Below are positions 27,281-35,955 of a stretch of DNA of 64,000 bases, one piece after another. A model generated the notes under the pieces. The model ran no database searches. It was given only the letters and a program-made list of their open reading frames with translations, and was not told where the DNA came from. A program made the translations under genes and the position numbers. The DNA comes from Flavobacterium channae (GTDB lineage: Bacteria > Bacteroidota > Bacteroidia > Flavobacteriales > Flavobacteriaceae): positions 1,550,001 to 1,614,000 of the forward strand of contig NZ_CP089096.1 of the NCBI RefSeq assembly GCF_021172165.1, read 5' to 3'. How positions within the stretch are numbered: position 1 is the stretch's first letter; the number at the start of each line of letters is the position of its first letter.

Positions 27281-28699
27281 TTAATTAAAGTTTCTTGGTC
27301 CTTGGAAATTTGTTGCTGTTTCTTCAATCAACTTATCTCCGTTATATAATTCCAATTTTAAATGTACTTTTTCTTCTTTTAGAGAACTTTCAGGAATATC
27401 AATATAAATTGTTCCACTCGCTAAACCTTGTTTTGGTACTTTTATAACTGGACTTCCAATTAATTTTATTTCACCTTTATAATTTACAATCTTAATCGTA
27501 ACATTATCAAAAGCTTCATCAGTTTTATTGACTACTTTGTAGGTGTAAAAATTTCTAATATTATCGCCGTTGTGTTGGAACAATTGACCCGACATTGGTA
27601 AAAAGTTAGCTTCAACATCGTTTCGTAAAAACAGCATTCCAATTAAAATAGCTACTAAAAGTGTTAGTACACCAATGTAACCTTTCATACGAGTAGTTAA
27701 CTTGAATTTCTCTTTTTTAACTATCTCATCTTCACTTGCATATCGAATTAAACCTTTCGGTAATCCTACTTTTTCCATAATAACGTCACATTCATCAATA
27801 CAAGCAGTACAATTGATACACTCTAATTGCGTTCCGTTTCTAATATCGATTCCTGTAGGACAAACTACCACACATTGATTACAATCGATACAATCACCGT
27901 GACCTAATGCAGTTCTGTCTTCACCATTACGCCATTTCTTTCTTCCGTTTGCACCTTCTCCTCTTACGTGATCGTAAGCAACATTGATTGATTTATTGTC
28001 TAATAATACACCTTGCATTCTACCGTATGGACAAGCTATAATACAAACTTGCTCTCTAAACCAGGCAAATACAAAGTAAAAAACTCCAGTAAATATTAAT
28101 AGAGCAATTAATGTACTTAGGTTTGAGAATGGACCTTCGGTAATCATTTTGATTAATTCGTCGCTACTAATTAAATAAGCCAAGAAAACATTCGCAATGA
28201 AGAATGAAAAAATAAAAAAGATAGTCCACTTGGTAACTCTTTTTCTTATTTTTTCAGCATTCCACTCCTGTTTTGACAAACGTAATTGTGCTCCTCTATC
28301 TCCATCAATCCAATATTCAATTCGTCTAAAAACCATTTCCATAAAAATAGTTTGCGGACAAAACCAACCACAAAAAATACGACCAAAAGCAACCGTAAAT
28401 AAAGTCAACCCTACTACTCCAATTATCATTGAAATAACGAACAAATGAAAGTCTTGTGGCCAAAATGCAAATCCGAAAATACTAAAGCGTCTTTCTAAAA
28501 CATTGAACATTAAGAACTGGTTTCCATTCACTTTCACAAATGGAGATGCAATTAAAAACAGTAATAGAAAATAGCTTAATAATTTTCTCTTTTCATAGAA
28601 AGGTCCTGAAGGTTTTTTAGGATGTATAAAATTCCTTTTCCCTTCTGCATTAATGGTCGCAATTGTATCTCTAAAACTTTCGTCTGGTAAATTTGACAT
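27281..28699 (-). CDS. ccoG: CcoG, cbb3 oxidase accessory iron-sulfur protein
   Basis: 472 residues with about five membrane helices. The motif CGWFCPQTIFMEMVFR is followed by two ferredoxin-type clusters in CIDCNQCVVVCPTG and CINCTACIDECD and a C-terminal Ig-like domain. CcoG reduces copper for cbb3 oxidase assembly in other bacteria. It lies downstream of ccoP after a hairpin. Confidence 0.94.
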   Translation of the reverse strand: MSNLPDESFRDTIATINAEGKRNFIHPKKPSGPFYEKRKLLSYFLLLFLIASPFVKVNGNQFLMFNVLERRFSIFGFAFWPQDFHLFVISMIIGVVGLTLFTVAFGRIFCGWFCPQTIFMEMVFRRIEYWIDGDRGAQLRLSKQEWNAEKIRKRVTKWTIFFIFSFFIANVFLAYLISSDELIKMITEGPFSNLSTLIALLIFTGVFYFVFAWFREQVCIIACPYGRMQGVLLDNKSINVAYDHVRGEGANGRKKWRNGEDRTALGHGDCIDCNQCVVVCPTGIDIRNGTQLECINCTACIDECDVIMEKVGLPKGLIRYASEDEIVKKEKFKLTTRMKGYIGVLTLLVAILIGMLFLRNDVEANFLPMSGQLFQHNGDNIRNFYTYKVVNKTDEAFDNVTIKIVNYKGEIKLIGSPVIKVPKQGLASGTIYIDIPESSLKEEKVHLKLELYNGDKLIEETATNFQGPRNFN

Positions 28700-28720
28700 G
28701 ATAATTAAGTTTTTAGTTTA

Positions 28721-28752
28721 AAAAGGGTTTCGGTTGTTTCCAAAACCCTTTT
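28721..28752 (-). terminator. Hairpin between ccoP and ccoG
   Basis: AAAAGGGTTT / AAAACCCTTTT with a loop of about 11 nt. On the minus strand it runs into TTTTTAAAC. It could act as a partial terminator lowering ccoG expression relative to the structural genes. Confidence 0.6.
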
Positions 28753-28763
28753 ATATACTTGCA

Positions 28764-29726
28764 TTATTTTTTTACTGGTAATTCGGTAACAACAGAATCT
28801 ATTTTCGTCTCTATTACAGACATAGACTCCGTAGAAGGTTTAGTTTCAGGTGTCTCTTTCCAAATTTCTCCTTCAGCAGCTTTTGCTCCAGCAGGTTTAC
28901 TACCTTGTAATGTTAAAATATAACTCGCAATATTTTGAATATCAGATGAAGACAAGTTTTTATTCCAAGCTACCATTGAAGGGTTATTTTTACTTCCTTC
29001 AGATATTAATTTGAAAATATTTTTAATACCTCCACCATTAATCCAATACTCGTCAGTTAAGTTTGGTCCAACTAAACCTCCACCATCTGCTTTGTGACAT
29101 GCAGCACATGCATTTGTAAAGATTTCTTTCCCTTTTGCCAATTTAGTAGCATCAGTAACAGCAACAACTGTTTCATAGCTTACCTCATCTTCTGCGCTTT
29201 TAGGCATTTTAGACTTTTCTAATTCAGCTAATTCAACTTCATTTTTAAATTCTTGTTCTTGGTCGTATTCATTCATCACATGGAAACGAACCATATAAAC
29301 CAATGCAAAAACAATTGTACCGTAGAACAAATACACCCACCATGGTGGCAAAACATTGTCTAACTCTTTGATACCATCGTAATCATGCTCTAGCATAATA
29401 TCATTTTCACTTTCAATTTCTTTTGAACGTGTAAGTTTGCTAACCAAGTTTTGGTACCATTTGCTTTCTGTGAAAGAAACCGACTGTGCTTCTTCTAATT
29501 GTTTCTTTTGTTCATCTGTTAAAATGTGATACGTTACTTTATCAACAGCATCAACAACGATTTCAATTGCAATTAGTAAAAATAAGAACACTCCTAAAAA
29601 CAAAGCAACCATTGGAAACTTGATGAAGGCTGGCCTATCTCCCGAATCGATAAAATATTCCAAAGCTGCAAAAACAATTGCAAACAGTAATGGAACTCTT
29701 ACGTATGATGGAATTAATTTTTTCAT
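28764..29726 (-). CDS. ccoP: CcoP, cbb3 cytochrome c oxidase subunit III
   Basis: About 320 residues from the ATG at 29726. Two membrane helices lie in the N-terminal half, followed by one cytochrome c domain with CAACH (about residue 206) and the methionine ligand region. Proteobacterial CcoP has two haem c sites; only one is present here, as in other Bacteroidota. A proline/lysine/threonine-rich tail follows. The frame is open up to 29780, but the start at MKKLIPSYVRVPLL is the natural one. Confidence 0.93.
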   Translation of the reverse strand: MKKLIPSYVRVPLLFAIVFAALEYFIDSGDRPAFIKFPMVALFLGVFLFLLIAIEIVVDAVDKVTYHILTDEQKKQLEEAQSVSFTESKWYQNLVSKLTRSKEIESENDIMLEHDYDGIKELDNVLPPWWVYLFYGTIVFALVYMVRFHVMNEYDQEQEFKNEVELAELEKSKMPKSAEDEVSYETVVAVTDATKLAKGKEIFTNACAACHKADGGGLVGPNLTDEYWINGGGIKNIFKLISEGSKNNPSMVAWNKNLSSSDIQNIASYILTLQGSKPAGAKAAEGEIWKETPETKPSTESMSVIETKIDSVVTELPVKK

Positions 29727-29753
29727 ATGTTGAAATTTTTGTGTTATTTGAAT

Positions 29754-29791
29754 CTGAACAACCATTAATAAAAGCCTCATGGTTGTTTCAG
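29754..29791. other. Intercistronic hairpin between ccoQ and ccoP
   Basis: CTGAACAACCAT (29754-29765) pairs with ATGGTTGTTTCAG (29779-29791), with one bulge and a 13-nt loop. No T run follows. It probably protects or processes the mRNA between the small ccoQ gene and ccoP. Confidence 0.5.
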
Positions 29792-29816
29792 CTTCAGTAT
29801 AATTATAGATTTTTGT

Positions 29817-29987
29817 TTATTCGTCGTTTAAAGGCATTTCACTAATTTCTTTAATCTTTTCTTTGCTATAAGTAAATGCCCAAAGAGTGAACAATACGAA
29901 CGCAGTAAAGAAAATCGTTAACGAAATAATCGGATAAATTTCTACTCCCGTTATGGTTTCTAAATTATGTTTTATAAACTTCAGCAT
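29817..29987 (-). CDS. ccoQ: CcoQ-like small cbb3 oxidase subunit
   Basis: A 56-residue gene too short to stand out: one membrane helix (about residues 16-38, EIYPIISLTIFFTAFVLF) and a charged cytoplasmic tail (YSKEKIKEISEMPLNDE). It starts 5 nt after the ccoNO stop. Size, topology and position between ccoNO and ccoP identify it as the CcoQ/FixQ equivalent. Confidence 0.85.
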   Translation of the reverse strand: MLKFIKHNLETITGVEIYPIISLTIFFTAFVLFTLWAFTYSKEKIKEISEMPLNDE

Positions 29988-29992
29988 AATTA

Positions 29993-32164
29993 TTATTTTT
30001 TAACTTGAGTGTCAGTACCTAATCGTTGTAAATAAGCAATAAGTGCTACAATTTCTCTGTCTTTTAATGGCGATGCAGTTTCTTTTCCAAATGATTTATT
30101 AATTTCTGGATTAGCTAATAAATTAGTTTGAATTTTAGTTGCTTGCTCGTCCATATTTTTAAGAGCATTGTTAATTTCAGCTTCTGTATAAGGTACACCT
30201 AATGTTACCATAGTTCTCATCTTATCTTGAATAGTCGATTTGTCTAATTCATTTTTGATTAACCATTGGTATCTTGGCATAATTGATTTCTCATTTAATC
30301 CTTGTGGATCGTACATGTGGTTAAAATGCCATACATCATCTCTACCTCCATTAAATGGTTTTCCTTTAACACCTTCGCGAGCTAAATCTGGACCTGTACG
30401 TTTAGAACCCCATAAGAATGGATGATCGTATACAAATTCTCCTGCTTTAGAATAGTCTCCATAACGCTCAACTTCTGAACGGAACGGACGAACCATTTGA
30501 GAGTGACATCCCACACAACCTTCACGGATGTATAAATCTCTACCTTCTAATTCAAGTGGTGTGTAAGGTTTAACTGCTGCTATTGTTGGAATATTTGATT
30601 TTACTAAAATCGTTGGTAAAATTTGGATTAAACCTCCAATTAAAATAGCAACTGTAGTCAATAACATGAATTGAACTGGTTTTCTTTCTAACCAAGAGTG
30701 TAATTTTTCACCTTTTAAACGGTTTGGAGAAATTACAGCTAAAGCTGGAGCTTCTACTAATTCGTTTTCTACTGGTGAACCTTGCTTAACTGTTCTGATA
30801 ATATTGTAAACTAATACGATAACTCCAGTTAAATATAAAGTACCTCCTACTGCACGCATCCAATACATTGGCATAATCTCAGTAACTGTTTCTAAGAAGT
30901 TTCCATATTGTAATGCGCCACCATCAGGTTTAAATTGTTTCCACATAGAAGCTTGTGTAAAACCAGCTACATATAAAGGTAAAGAATATAAAACAATACC
31001 TAAAGTACCTATCCAGAAATGGAAATTTGCTAATTTTTCAGAGAATAATTTCGTTTTTGTCATTCTTGGGATTAACCAATAGATCATACCAAATGATAAG
31101 AAACCATTCCAAGCTAAAGCTCCAACGTGTACGTGAGCAATAATCCAATCCGTAAAGTGAGCAATAGCGTTAACGTTTTTTAATGATAACATTGGACCTT
31201 CAAAAGTTGCCATACCATAACCTGTAATAGCTACTACGAAGAATTTCAATACTGCATCAGTACGTACTTTATCCCAAACCCCTCTTAATGTTAACAATCC
31301 ATTAATCATACCTCCCCAAGATGGCGCAATCAACATTACAGAGAAAACAACTCCTAAGTTTTGAGCCCAATCAGGTAAAGCAGTATATAATAAGTGGTGA
31401 GGTCCAGCCCAAATATAAATGAAGATTAACGACCAAAAGTGAATAATAGATAATCTGTATGAGTAAACAGGACGGTTTGCTACTTTTGGTACAAAATAAT
31501 ACATCATACCTAAGAATGGTGTAGTTAAGAAAAATGCTACTGCATTATGACCATACCACCATTGTACCAAAGCATCTTGAACACCAGCATAAACCGAATA
31601 CGATTTCATTGCTGAAACTGGTAATTCTAAACTATTAAAAATATGTAGTACTGCAACCGTTACAAACGTAGCGATGTAAAACCAAATAGCTACATAAATA
31701 TGACGTTCTCTTCTTTTAATAATGGTTCCAATCATATTGATACCAAAAACCACCCAAATAAGAGCAATTGCAATATCAATTGGCCATTCTAATTCTGCAT
31801 ATTCTTTTGAAGTAGAATAACCTAATGGTAAAGAAATTGCTGCAGCTACAATAATTAACTGCCATCCCCAAAAGTGAATTTTACTCAAAAGGTCGCTAAA
31901 CATTCTTGCTTTTAATAAACGTTGCATTGAGTAATAAATACCCGCAAACATTGCGTTACCAACAAAGGCAAAAATTACCGCATTGGTGTGTAACGGTCTT
32001 AAGCGTCCAAAACTTAAAAACGATATGCCGCTTGTTAAGTTTGGAAACAAAAATAGGAAAGCTAAAATAAGCCCTACTAACATCCCCACTACCCCGAAAA
32101 CGATACTAGCGTAGATGAAATTCCTTACAATTTTGTTGTCGTAATAAAATTGTTGCTTCTCCAT
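29993..32164 (-). CDS. ccoN: Fused CcoN-CcoO, cbb3 oxidase subunits I and II
   Basis: 723 residues. About 1-480 form the 12-helix haem-copper catalytic subunit, with histidine ligands in HVGALAWNGFL, HHLLYTALPDW and QWWYGHNAVAFFL. About 495-723 form the mono-haem CcoO part, with CVGCHSQMVRPF (about residue 550). The fusion of N and O is typical of Bacteroidota. Terminal oxidase with high oxygen affinity in the inner membrane. It follows ccoS by 4 nt. Confidence 0.96.
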   Translation of the reverse strand: MEKQQFYYDNKIVRNFIYASIVFGVVGMLVGLILAFLFLFPNLTSGISFLSFGRLRPLHTNAVIFAFVGNAMFAGIYYSMQRLLKARMFSDLLSKIHFWGWQLIIVAAAISLPLGYSTSKEYAELEWPIDIAIALIWVVFGINMIGTIIKRRERHIYVAIWFYIATFVTVAVLHIFNSLELPVSAMKSYSVYAGVQDALVQWWYGHNAVAFFLTTPFLGMMYYFVPKVANRPVYSYRLSIIHFWSLIFIYIWAGPHHLLYTALPDWAQNLGVVFSVMLIAPSWGGMINGLLTLRGVWDKVRTDAVLKFFVVAITGYGMATFEGPMLSLKNVNAIAHFTDWIIAHVHVGALAWNGFLSFGMIYWLIPRMTKTKLFSEKLANFHFWIGTLGIVLYSLPLYVAGFTQASMWKQFKPDGGALQYGNFLETVTEIMPMYWMRAVGGTLYLTGVIVLVYNIIRTVKQGSPVENELVEAPALAVISPNRLKGEKLHSWLERKPVQFMLLTTVAILIGGLIQILPTILVKSNIPTIAAVKPYTPLELEGRDLYIREGCVGCHSQMVRPFRSEVERYGDYSKAGEFVYDHPFLWGSKRTGPDLAREGVKGKPFNGGRDDVWHFNHMYDPQGLNEKSIMPRYQWLIKNELDKSTIQDKMRTMVTLGVPYTEAEINNALKNMDEQATKIQTNLLANPEINKSFGKETASPLKDREIVALIAYLQRLGTDTQVKK

Positions 32165-32168
32165 AAAT

Positions 32169-32366
32169 TTAGATTGATTTTTGTTTTTCTGTTTGTATTA
32201 ATTTGTTAGGATTTTCTTTTTTCACTATTTCATCATCAAATAACATTCTGACTGATGGCGTATAGTCATCATCATATTGGCCACTTTTAACTGCTTTAAT
32301 AAAAGCACCTAAAAAGACTATAGCAACTACTATACTAATTGAGATTAATAAATAAATGACACTCAT
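32169..32366 (-). CDS. ccoS: CcoS, cbb3 oxidase assembly protein
   Basis: 65 residues with one N-terminal membrane helix (VIYLLISISIVVAIVFLGAFI), then the CcoS motif SGQYDDDYTPSVRMLFDDE. Needed for cofactor insertion into cbb3 oxidase in other bacteria. It is the first gene after the promoter with the palindromic operator. Confidence 0.92.
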   Translation of the reverse strand: MSVIYLLISISIVVAIVFLGAFIKAVKSGQYDDDYTPSVRMLFDDEIVKKENPNKLIQTEKQKSI

Positions 32367-32383
32367 ACCTTAAATTGTGTTAA

Positions 32384-32391
32384 CAAAGTTA
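32384..32391 (-). promoter_or_regulatory. -7 box of the ccoS-ccoNOQPGH operon
   Basis: TAACTTTG on the minus strand, about 18 nt before the ccoS ATG. The palindromic operator centre is 36.5 bp upstream of its downstream edge, so the operator should lie near -41. Confidence 0.6.
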
Positions 32392-32411
32392 CTTCCACTC
32401 GTTTTTATAAA

Positions 32412-32429
32412 ACATGACTTTTATCATGT
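32412..32429. promoter_or_regulatory. Crp/Fnr-type operator upstream of ccoS
   Basis: Palindrome ACATGA-N6-TCATGT containing TGACTTTTATCA, which matches TGAY-N4-RTCA. It sits 46 nt before the ccoS start. The regulator encoded at 34943 is the obvious candidate to bind. Confidence 0.6.
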
Positions 32430-32456
32430 ATTAAAATTTTCTTAAATTTAATCAAT

Positions 32457-34832
32457 TTATTTCTTACCTGCATACAAATTTGTAAGAATTGTAACAAAGC
32501 TTACAATTGTTATTGTGCTGAGCGGCATGATGATAGCTGCTACAATTGGATCAAGTTCACCTGTAACAGCATAACTTAGTCCTACAACATTATATAATAA
32601 AGAAAGTCCAAAACTCATATAAATTGTTTTCATTGCATTCTTAGAGTAACGCATGAAAAATGCAATTTTATCAAACTGAGATGCATCTAAAATCCCATCA
32701 CACGCGGGAGAGAACACATTTACGTTTTCTGAAATGGATAGTCCCAAATTACTCTGTGCCAAAGCACCAGCATCGTTTAATCCATCACCGACCATCATCA
32801 CATTTTTACCTTCTTTTTGCAATTGTTCAATGTATTGTAGTTTTTGCTCGGGTTTTTGGTTGAAAACTAAAGTAGTTTTTGCTGGTAACATTTTCTCTAA
32901 AATTCTCTTTTCACCATCATTATCACCAGATAAGACGACTAAATTGTAATGTTTAGCCAAATCAGCAAACAATTCTTCTAATCCTTTTCTGTATTGATTA
33001 TTGAATACGTAACTTCCTTTATAAACGCCATTGATTTCCACATGCACTTTGGTTTTCTTATGCGTGTTTTCGGTCATGGTTTTAAGGAATTGTGACGAGC
33101 CTAATTTTACCGTATTTCCATCGATTTCTGCGAAAATTCCTTTTCCAATAGTTTCTTCAAAGCTTGAAGTTTCTACTTTTTCTTGATTTGGAATGAAATC
33201 ATATAATCTTCTACTTAGTGGATGATTCGAACCACGTAAAACGTTCTTCAATAATTTTAATTCAGTAGCATTTAATTCGGTTCCTTCGTAAGTAATAGCT
33301 GTTTTTTTATTGGTTGTAATCGTTCCTGTTTTGTCGAAAACAATCGTATCTACTTTGGCTAATTGTTCTACAACTAAAGCATTCTTCAAATATAATTTTC
33401 GTTTGCCTAGAATTCGCAACACATTTCCTAAAGTAAACGGAGCCGTTAATGCCAAAGCACAAGGACAAGCCACAATCAGAATCGCAGTGAAAACATTAAA
33501 AGCGGTTTGAACATCGATGAAAATCCAATAAATAAAGGAAACTATTGCCAATGCTAATAAAGCTGGCGTAAAATAGCGACTAATTCTATCCGTTATGTTT
33601 TTGTGTTGTTGTTCTACGCGTTTTTGGAAGACATCGTTACTCCATAATTGCGTTAAGTAACTTTGGGAAACCGAAAATAGCACTTCCATTTCGATGACTT
33701 TTCCCATTTGTTTTCCGCCAGCGAAGACTTTATCGCCTGATTTTTTCTCAATTGGAACAGCTTCACCTGTTACGAAACTATAATCGATAGATGCTTTTTC
33801 GGAAATTAAAATCCCATCTACTGGAATTAACTCTTGATTTCGAATTAATAATCTGTCTCCTTTTTGAATATCATATACTTGAACCGATTCTTCTTCTCCA
33901 TTTGGTAAAACCTTCGTAATTGCAATTGGAAAATACGATTTGTAATCGCGTTCAAATGAAAGGAAATCGTAAGTTTTCTTCTGAAATAACTTTCCTAATA
34001 ACATAAAGAAAATCAACCCAGCCATACTATCGAAGAATCCTTGTCCGTAATCAAAAACAATATCGACCGTACTTCTTACGAACATCACCACAATTCCTAA
34101 AGCAATTGGAATATCAATATTCAACAAGCCTGATTTCATACTTTTCCAAGCGGAAACGTAATATCCAGAAGCCGAATAAATAAACGTAGGAAGCGATAAT
34201 CCGAAAATCAACCAACGGAAAAATCCGCGGTATTGGTCAATCCAATATTCTTCTACTTCAAAATATTCGGGAAACGAAAGCAGCATGATATTTCCAAAAC
34301 AGAAAAACGCTACTCCTATTTTATAGATTAAAGTTCGGTCGATTTTTTTCTTGCCTTCATCAAAATTTTCTAATGAAATATAAGGTTCGTAACCTATCGA
34401 ACTCAATAAATAGACGATATCTTTTAAAGAAGTTTGTTCGGGATTAAACGTAATTCGGACTTTCTTTTCGCCAAAATTAACTTGCGAAGCGTTTATTCCT
34501 GGTTGTAGCTTTTGTAGATTTTCCAGAATCCAAATACACGAACTACAGTGTATATGAGGAATGTAGAGTGAAACAATGTGTGTTGTACGCTCTTGGAATT
34601 CCAATAATTTAGTAACAATTTCTTCATTGTCTAAAAAGTCATATTTGCCCTGAATGTCTTGTGGAGTGGCGCCGGGTGCTGCCTGAAAATCATAATAACA
34701 CGTTAGGTCGTTTTGACTAAAAATTTCGTATACGGTTTTACAACCATTGCAACAAAACTTCTTTTCGTCAAATACAATCTCGTCTTTTTTTATAATTTCA
34801 TTACCACAATGGAAACAATTTTCTGTGTCCAT
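32457..34832 (-). CDS. ccoI: CcoI/FixI copper-type P1B ATPase
   Basis: 791 residues. The N-terminus holds a cysteine-rich metal-binding region (CFHCGN ... FCCNGCKTVY), then an HMA domain with HCSSC. The membrane CPC motif is ACPCALALTAP, the phosphorylation site DKTGTITT and the hinge VGDGLNDAGALAQ. CcoI pumps copper for the binuclear centre of cbb3 oxidase. It is divergent from the Crp/Fnr gene and upstream of ccoS, with its own promoter. Confidence 0.95.
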   Translation of the reverse strand: MDTENCFHCGNEIIKKDEIVFDEKKFCCNGCKTVYEIFSQNDLTCYYDFQAAPGATPQDIQGKYDFLDNEEIVTKLLEFQERTTHIVSLYIPHIHCSSCIWILENLQKLQPGINASQVNFGEKKVRITFNPEQTSLKDIVYLLSSIGYEPYISLENFDEGKKKIDRTLIYKIGVAFFCFGNIMLLSFPEYFEVEEYWIDQYRGFFRWLIFGLSLPTFIYSASGYYVSAWKSMKSGLLNIDIPIALGIVVMFVRSTVDIVFDYGQGFFDSMAGLIFFMLLGKLFQKKTYDFLSFERDYKSYFPIAITKVLPNGEEESVQVYDIQKGDRLLIRNQELIPVDGILISEKASIDYSFVTGEAVPIEKKSGDKVFAGGKQMGKVIEMEVLFSVSQSYLTQLWSNDVFQKRVEQQHKNITDRISRYFTPALLALAIVSFIYWIFIDVQTAFNVFTAILIVACPCALALTAPFTLGNVLRILGKRKLYLKNALVVEQLAKVDTIVFDKTGTITTNKKTAITYEGTELNATELKLLKNVLRGSNHPLSRRLYDFIPNQEKVETSSFEETIGKGIFAEIDGNTVKLGSSQFLKTMTENTHKKTKVHVEINGVYKGSYVFNNQYRKGLEELFADLAKHYNLVVLSGDNDGEKRILEKMLPAKTTLVFNQKPEQKLQYIEQLQKEGKNVMMVGDGLNDAGALAQSNLGLSISENVNVFSPACDGILDASQFDKIAFFMRYSKNAMKTIYMSFGLSLLYNVVGLSYAVTGELDPIVAAIIMPLSTITIVSFVTILTNLYAGKK

Positions 34833-34856
34833 ATAATTTGCTCATTTTACCTGTGA

Positions 34857-34864
34857 CAAAGTTC
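34857..34864 (-). promoter_or_regulatory. Imperfect -7 box of ccoI
   Basis: GAACTTTG on the minus strand, one base from TAnnTTTG. It lies at exactly the same distance from the operator centre (36.5 bp) as the box of ccoS. Confidence 0.45.
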
Positions 34865-34885
34865 TTTTATAAATATAAATCAAAA

Positions 34886-34901
34886 TATGATATTTGTCAT
34901 A
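34886..34901. promoter_or_regulatory. Crp/Fnr-type operator between ccoI and the regulator gene
   Basis: Palindrome TATGA-N6-TCATA containing TGATATTTGTCA (TGAY-N4-RTCA). It lies 54 nt upstream of ccoI and 42 nt upstream of the regulator start, next to the regulator's own -7 box TAATTTTG (34910-34917). Activation of ccoI and self-repression of the regulator would both fit. Confidence 0.6.
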
Positions 34902-34942
34902 CAATTTTGTAATTTTGTAAACAAATTAAACAAAATCTTATT

Positions 34943-35620
34943 ATGAGTAAATGCGAACAGTGTATTGTGAGGCAATTTAGTTCATTAAAAGCCTTAAATA
35001 AAGATGAATTACTTCGCATGGCCGAATGCAAAACTTCGTACACTATTAAAAAAGGGGAACCTATCTTTGAAGAAGGAGAAGTAACTAATGGTATTTACTG
35101 CATCAAAGATGGCGTTTGTAAATTGTCAAAACTAAGTGATAACGGAAAAGACCAAATTGTAAAATTGGTAAAACCAGGCGAATTATTAGGCCAACGTTCG
35201 ATGATTAGCGACGAACCTGCAAATTTAAGTGCTGTTGCTTTAGAAGATATGGAAGTATGTTTTATTCCCCGTAGCGAAGTTATGCAATTCTTTACTCAGA
35301 ACAATCAGTTTTCAATGAATGTGATGCGCACTATTTGCGATGATTTAAAAGGAGCCGACGATCACATGGTCAATATGGCACAGAAAACCGTACGCCAACG
35401 ATTAGCTGAAACTTTAATTTACTTAGAAGATACTTTTGGTAAAAACGAAGATGGCACCTTGCACATTCAATTATCGAGAGAGGAACTAGCTGGAATGATT
35501 GGCACCGCAACTGAAAGTTGTATTAGATTACTTTCCGAATTAAATAAATCAGAATATATTGAGTTGATTGGAAAGAAAATCAAACTTTTAGATAAAAATA
35601 AATTAAAACGATTAACATAA
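34943..35620 (+). CDS. Crp/Fnr family transcriptional regulator
   Basis: 225 residues with a cyclic-nucleotide-binding-like beta barrel at about 25-120 and a winged HTH at about 150-215 (LSREELAGMIGTATESCIRLLSEL). The N-terminus has CEQC (Cys4, Cys7), with a further cysteine at about 28 and two near 53-58. These could ligate an iron-sulfur cluster as in Fnr, although the spacing differs from E. coli. Its position beside the cbb3 locus and the matching palindromes indicate an oxygen-responsive activator of the oxidase. Confidence 0.92.
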   Translation: MSKCEQCIVRQFSSLKALNKDELLRMAECKTSYTIKKGEPIFEEGEVTNGIYCIKDGVCKLSKLSDNGKDQIVKLVKPGELLGQRSMISDEPANLSAVALEDMEVCFIPRSEVMQFFTQNNQFSMNVMRTICDDLKGADDHMVNMAQKTVRQRLAETLIYLEDTFGKNEDGTLHIQLSREELAGMIGTATESCIRLLSELNKSEYIELIGKKIKLLDKNKLKRLT

Positions 35621-35623
35621 GAG

Positions 35624-35648
35624 AATCCGCTTTTTGGCGGATTTTTTG
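35624..35648 (+). terminator. Terminator of the Crp/Fnr gene
   Basis: AATCCGC / GCGGATT stem with a 6-nt loop and a T run. Confidence 0.8.
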
Positions 35649-35767
35649 TTGAACAAAATTGTAAGATTTTTTTATTATTTTTGAAATAGCTAAAACTGAT
35701 GTTTATCATACATATCTACCCAAAATTGGGATGTTAAGTATGATTTTATCAGACATATAAACGAGTT
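35649..35767 (+). promoter_or_regulatory. Cassette leader A: promoter, hairpin, ATAAACGAGTT junction
   Basis: It contains TTG (35649-35651), -7 box TATTTTTG (35676-35683) and a nested hairpin ATCATAC (35705-35711), CCCAA-AA-TTGGG (35719-35730), GTATGAT (35738-35744). It ends in ACATATAAACGAG followed by the cassette start TT at 35766. From the -7 box onward it matches leader B (41533-41624) at 81 of 92 positions without gaps, counted by hand. It resembles an integron attI plus cassette promoter in position. Confidence 0.65.
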
Positions 35768-35847
35768 AACTGTTATTTTGAATTACGTAACTCGATAGTA
35801 ATTGCCAAATACATGAAATAAATATTTCTTTGCAATAAAAAAAGAAA

Positions 35848-35955
35848 ATGATTACAGATTCAAATTATTTTGAGCCAAAACTTGATAAGATTAATCAAGA
35901 ATTAGAAAACTATAATTCTGGTGTTGAAATTATTAGAAAAAATGATTGTGTTTAA
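35848..35955 (+). CDS. Possible 35-residue upstream ORF in cassette A
   Basis: ATG at 35848, stop at 35953-35955. The hydrophilic product (MITDSNYFEPKLDKINQELE ...) overlaps the start of the next frame by 14 nt or more. It may be a leader peptide, or the true N-terminus of the next protein separated by a frameshift. The helical character continues across the overlap. Confidence 0.35.
   Translation: MITDSNYFEPKLDKINQELENYNSGVEIIRKNDCV

Noticed and set aside
35697..35708. A functional Crp/Fnr site in cassette leader A (and 41554-41565 in leader B)
   Set aside because: The match to TGAY-N4-RTCA is good, but it lies downstream of the -7 box and is part of the hairpin arm, so structure explains it equally well.
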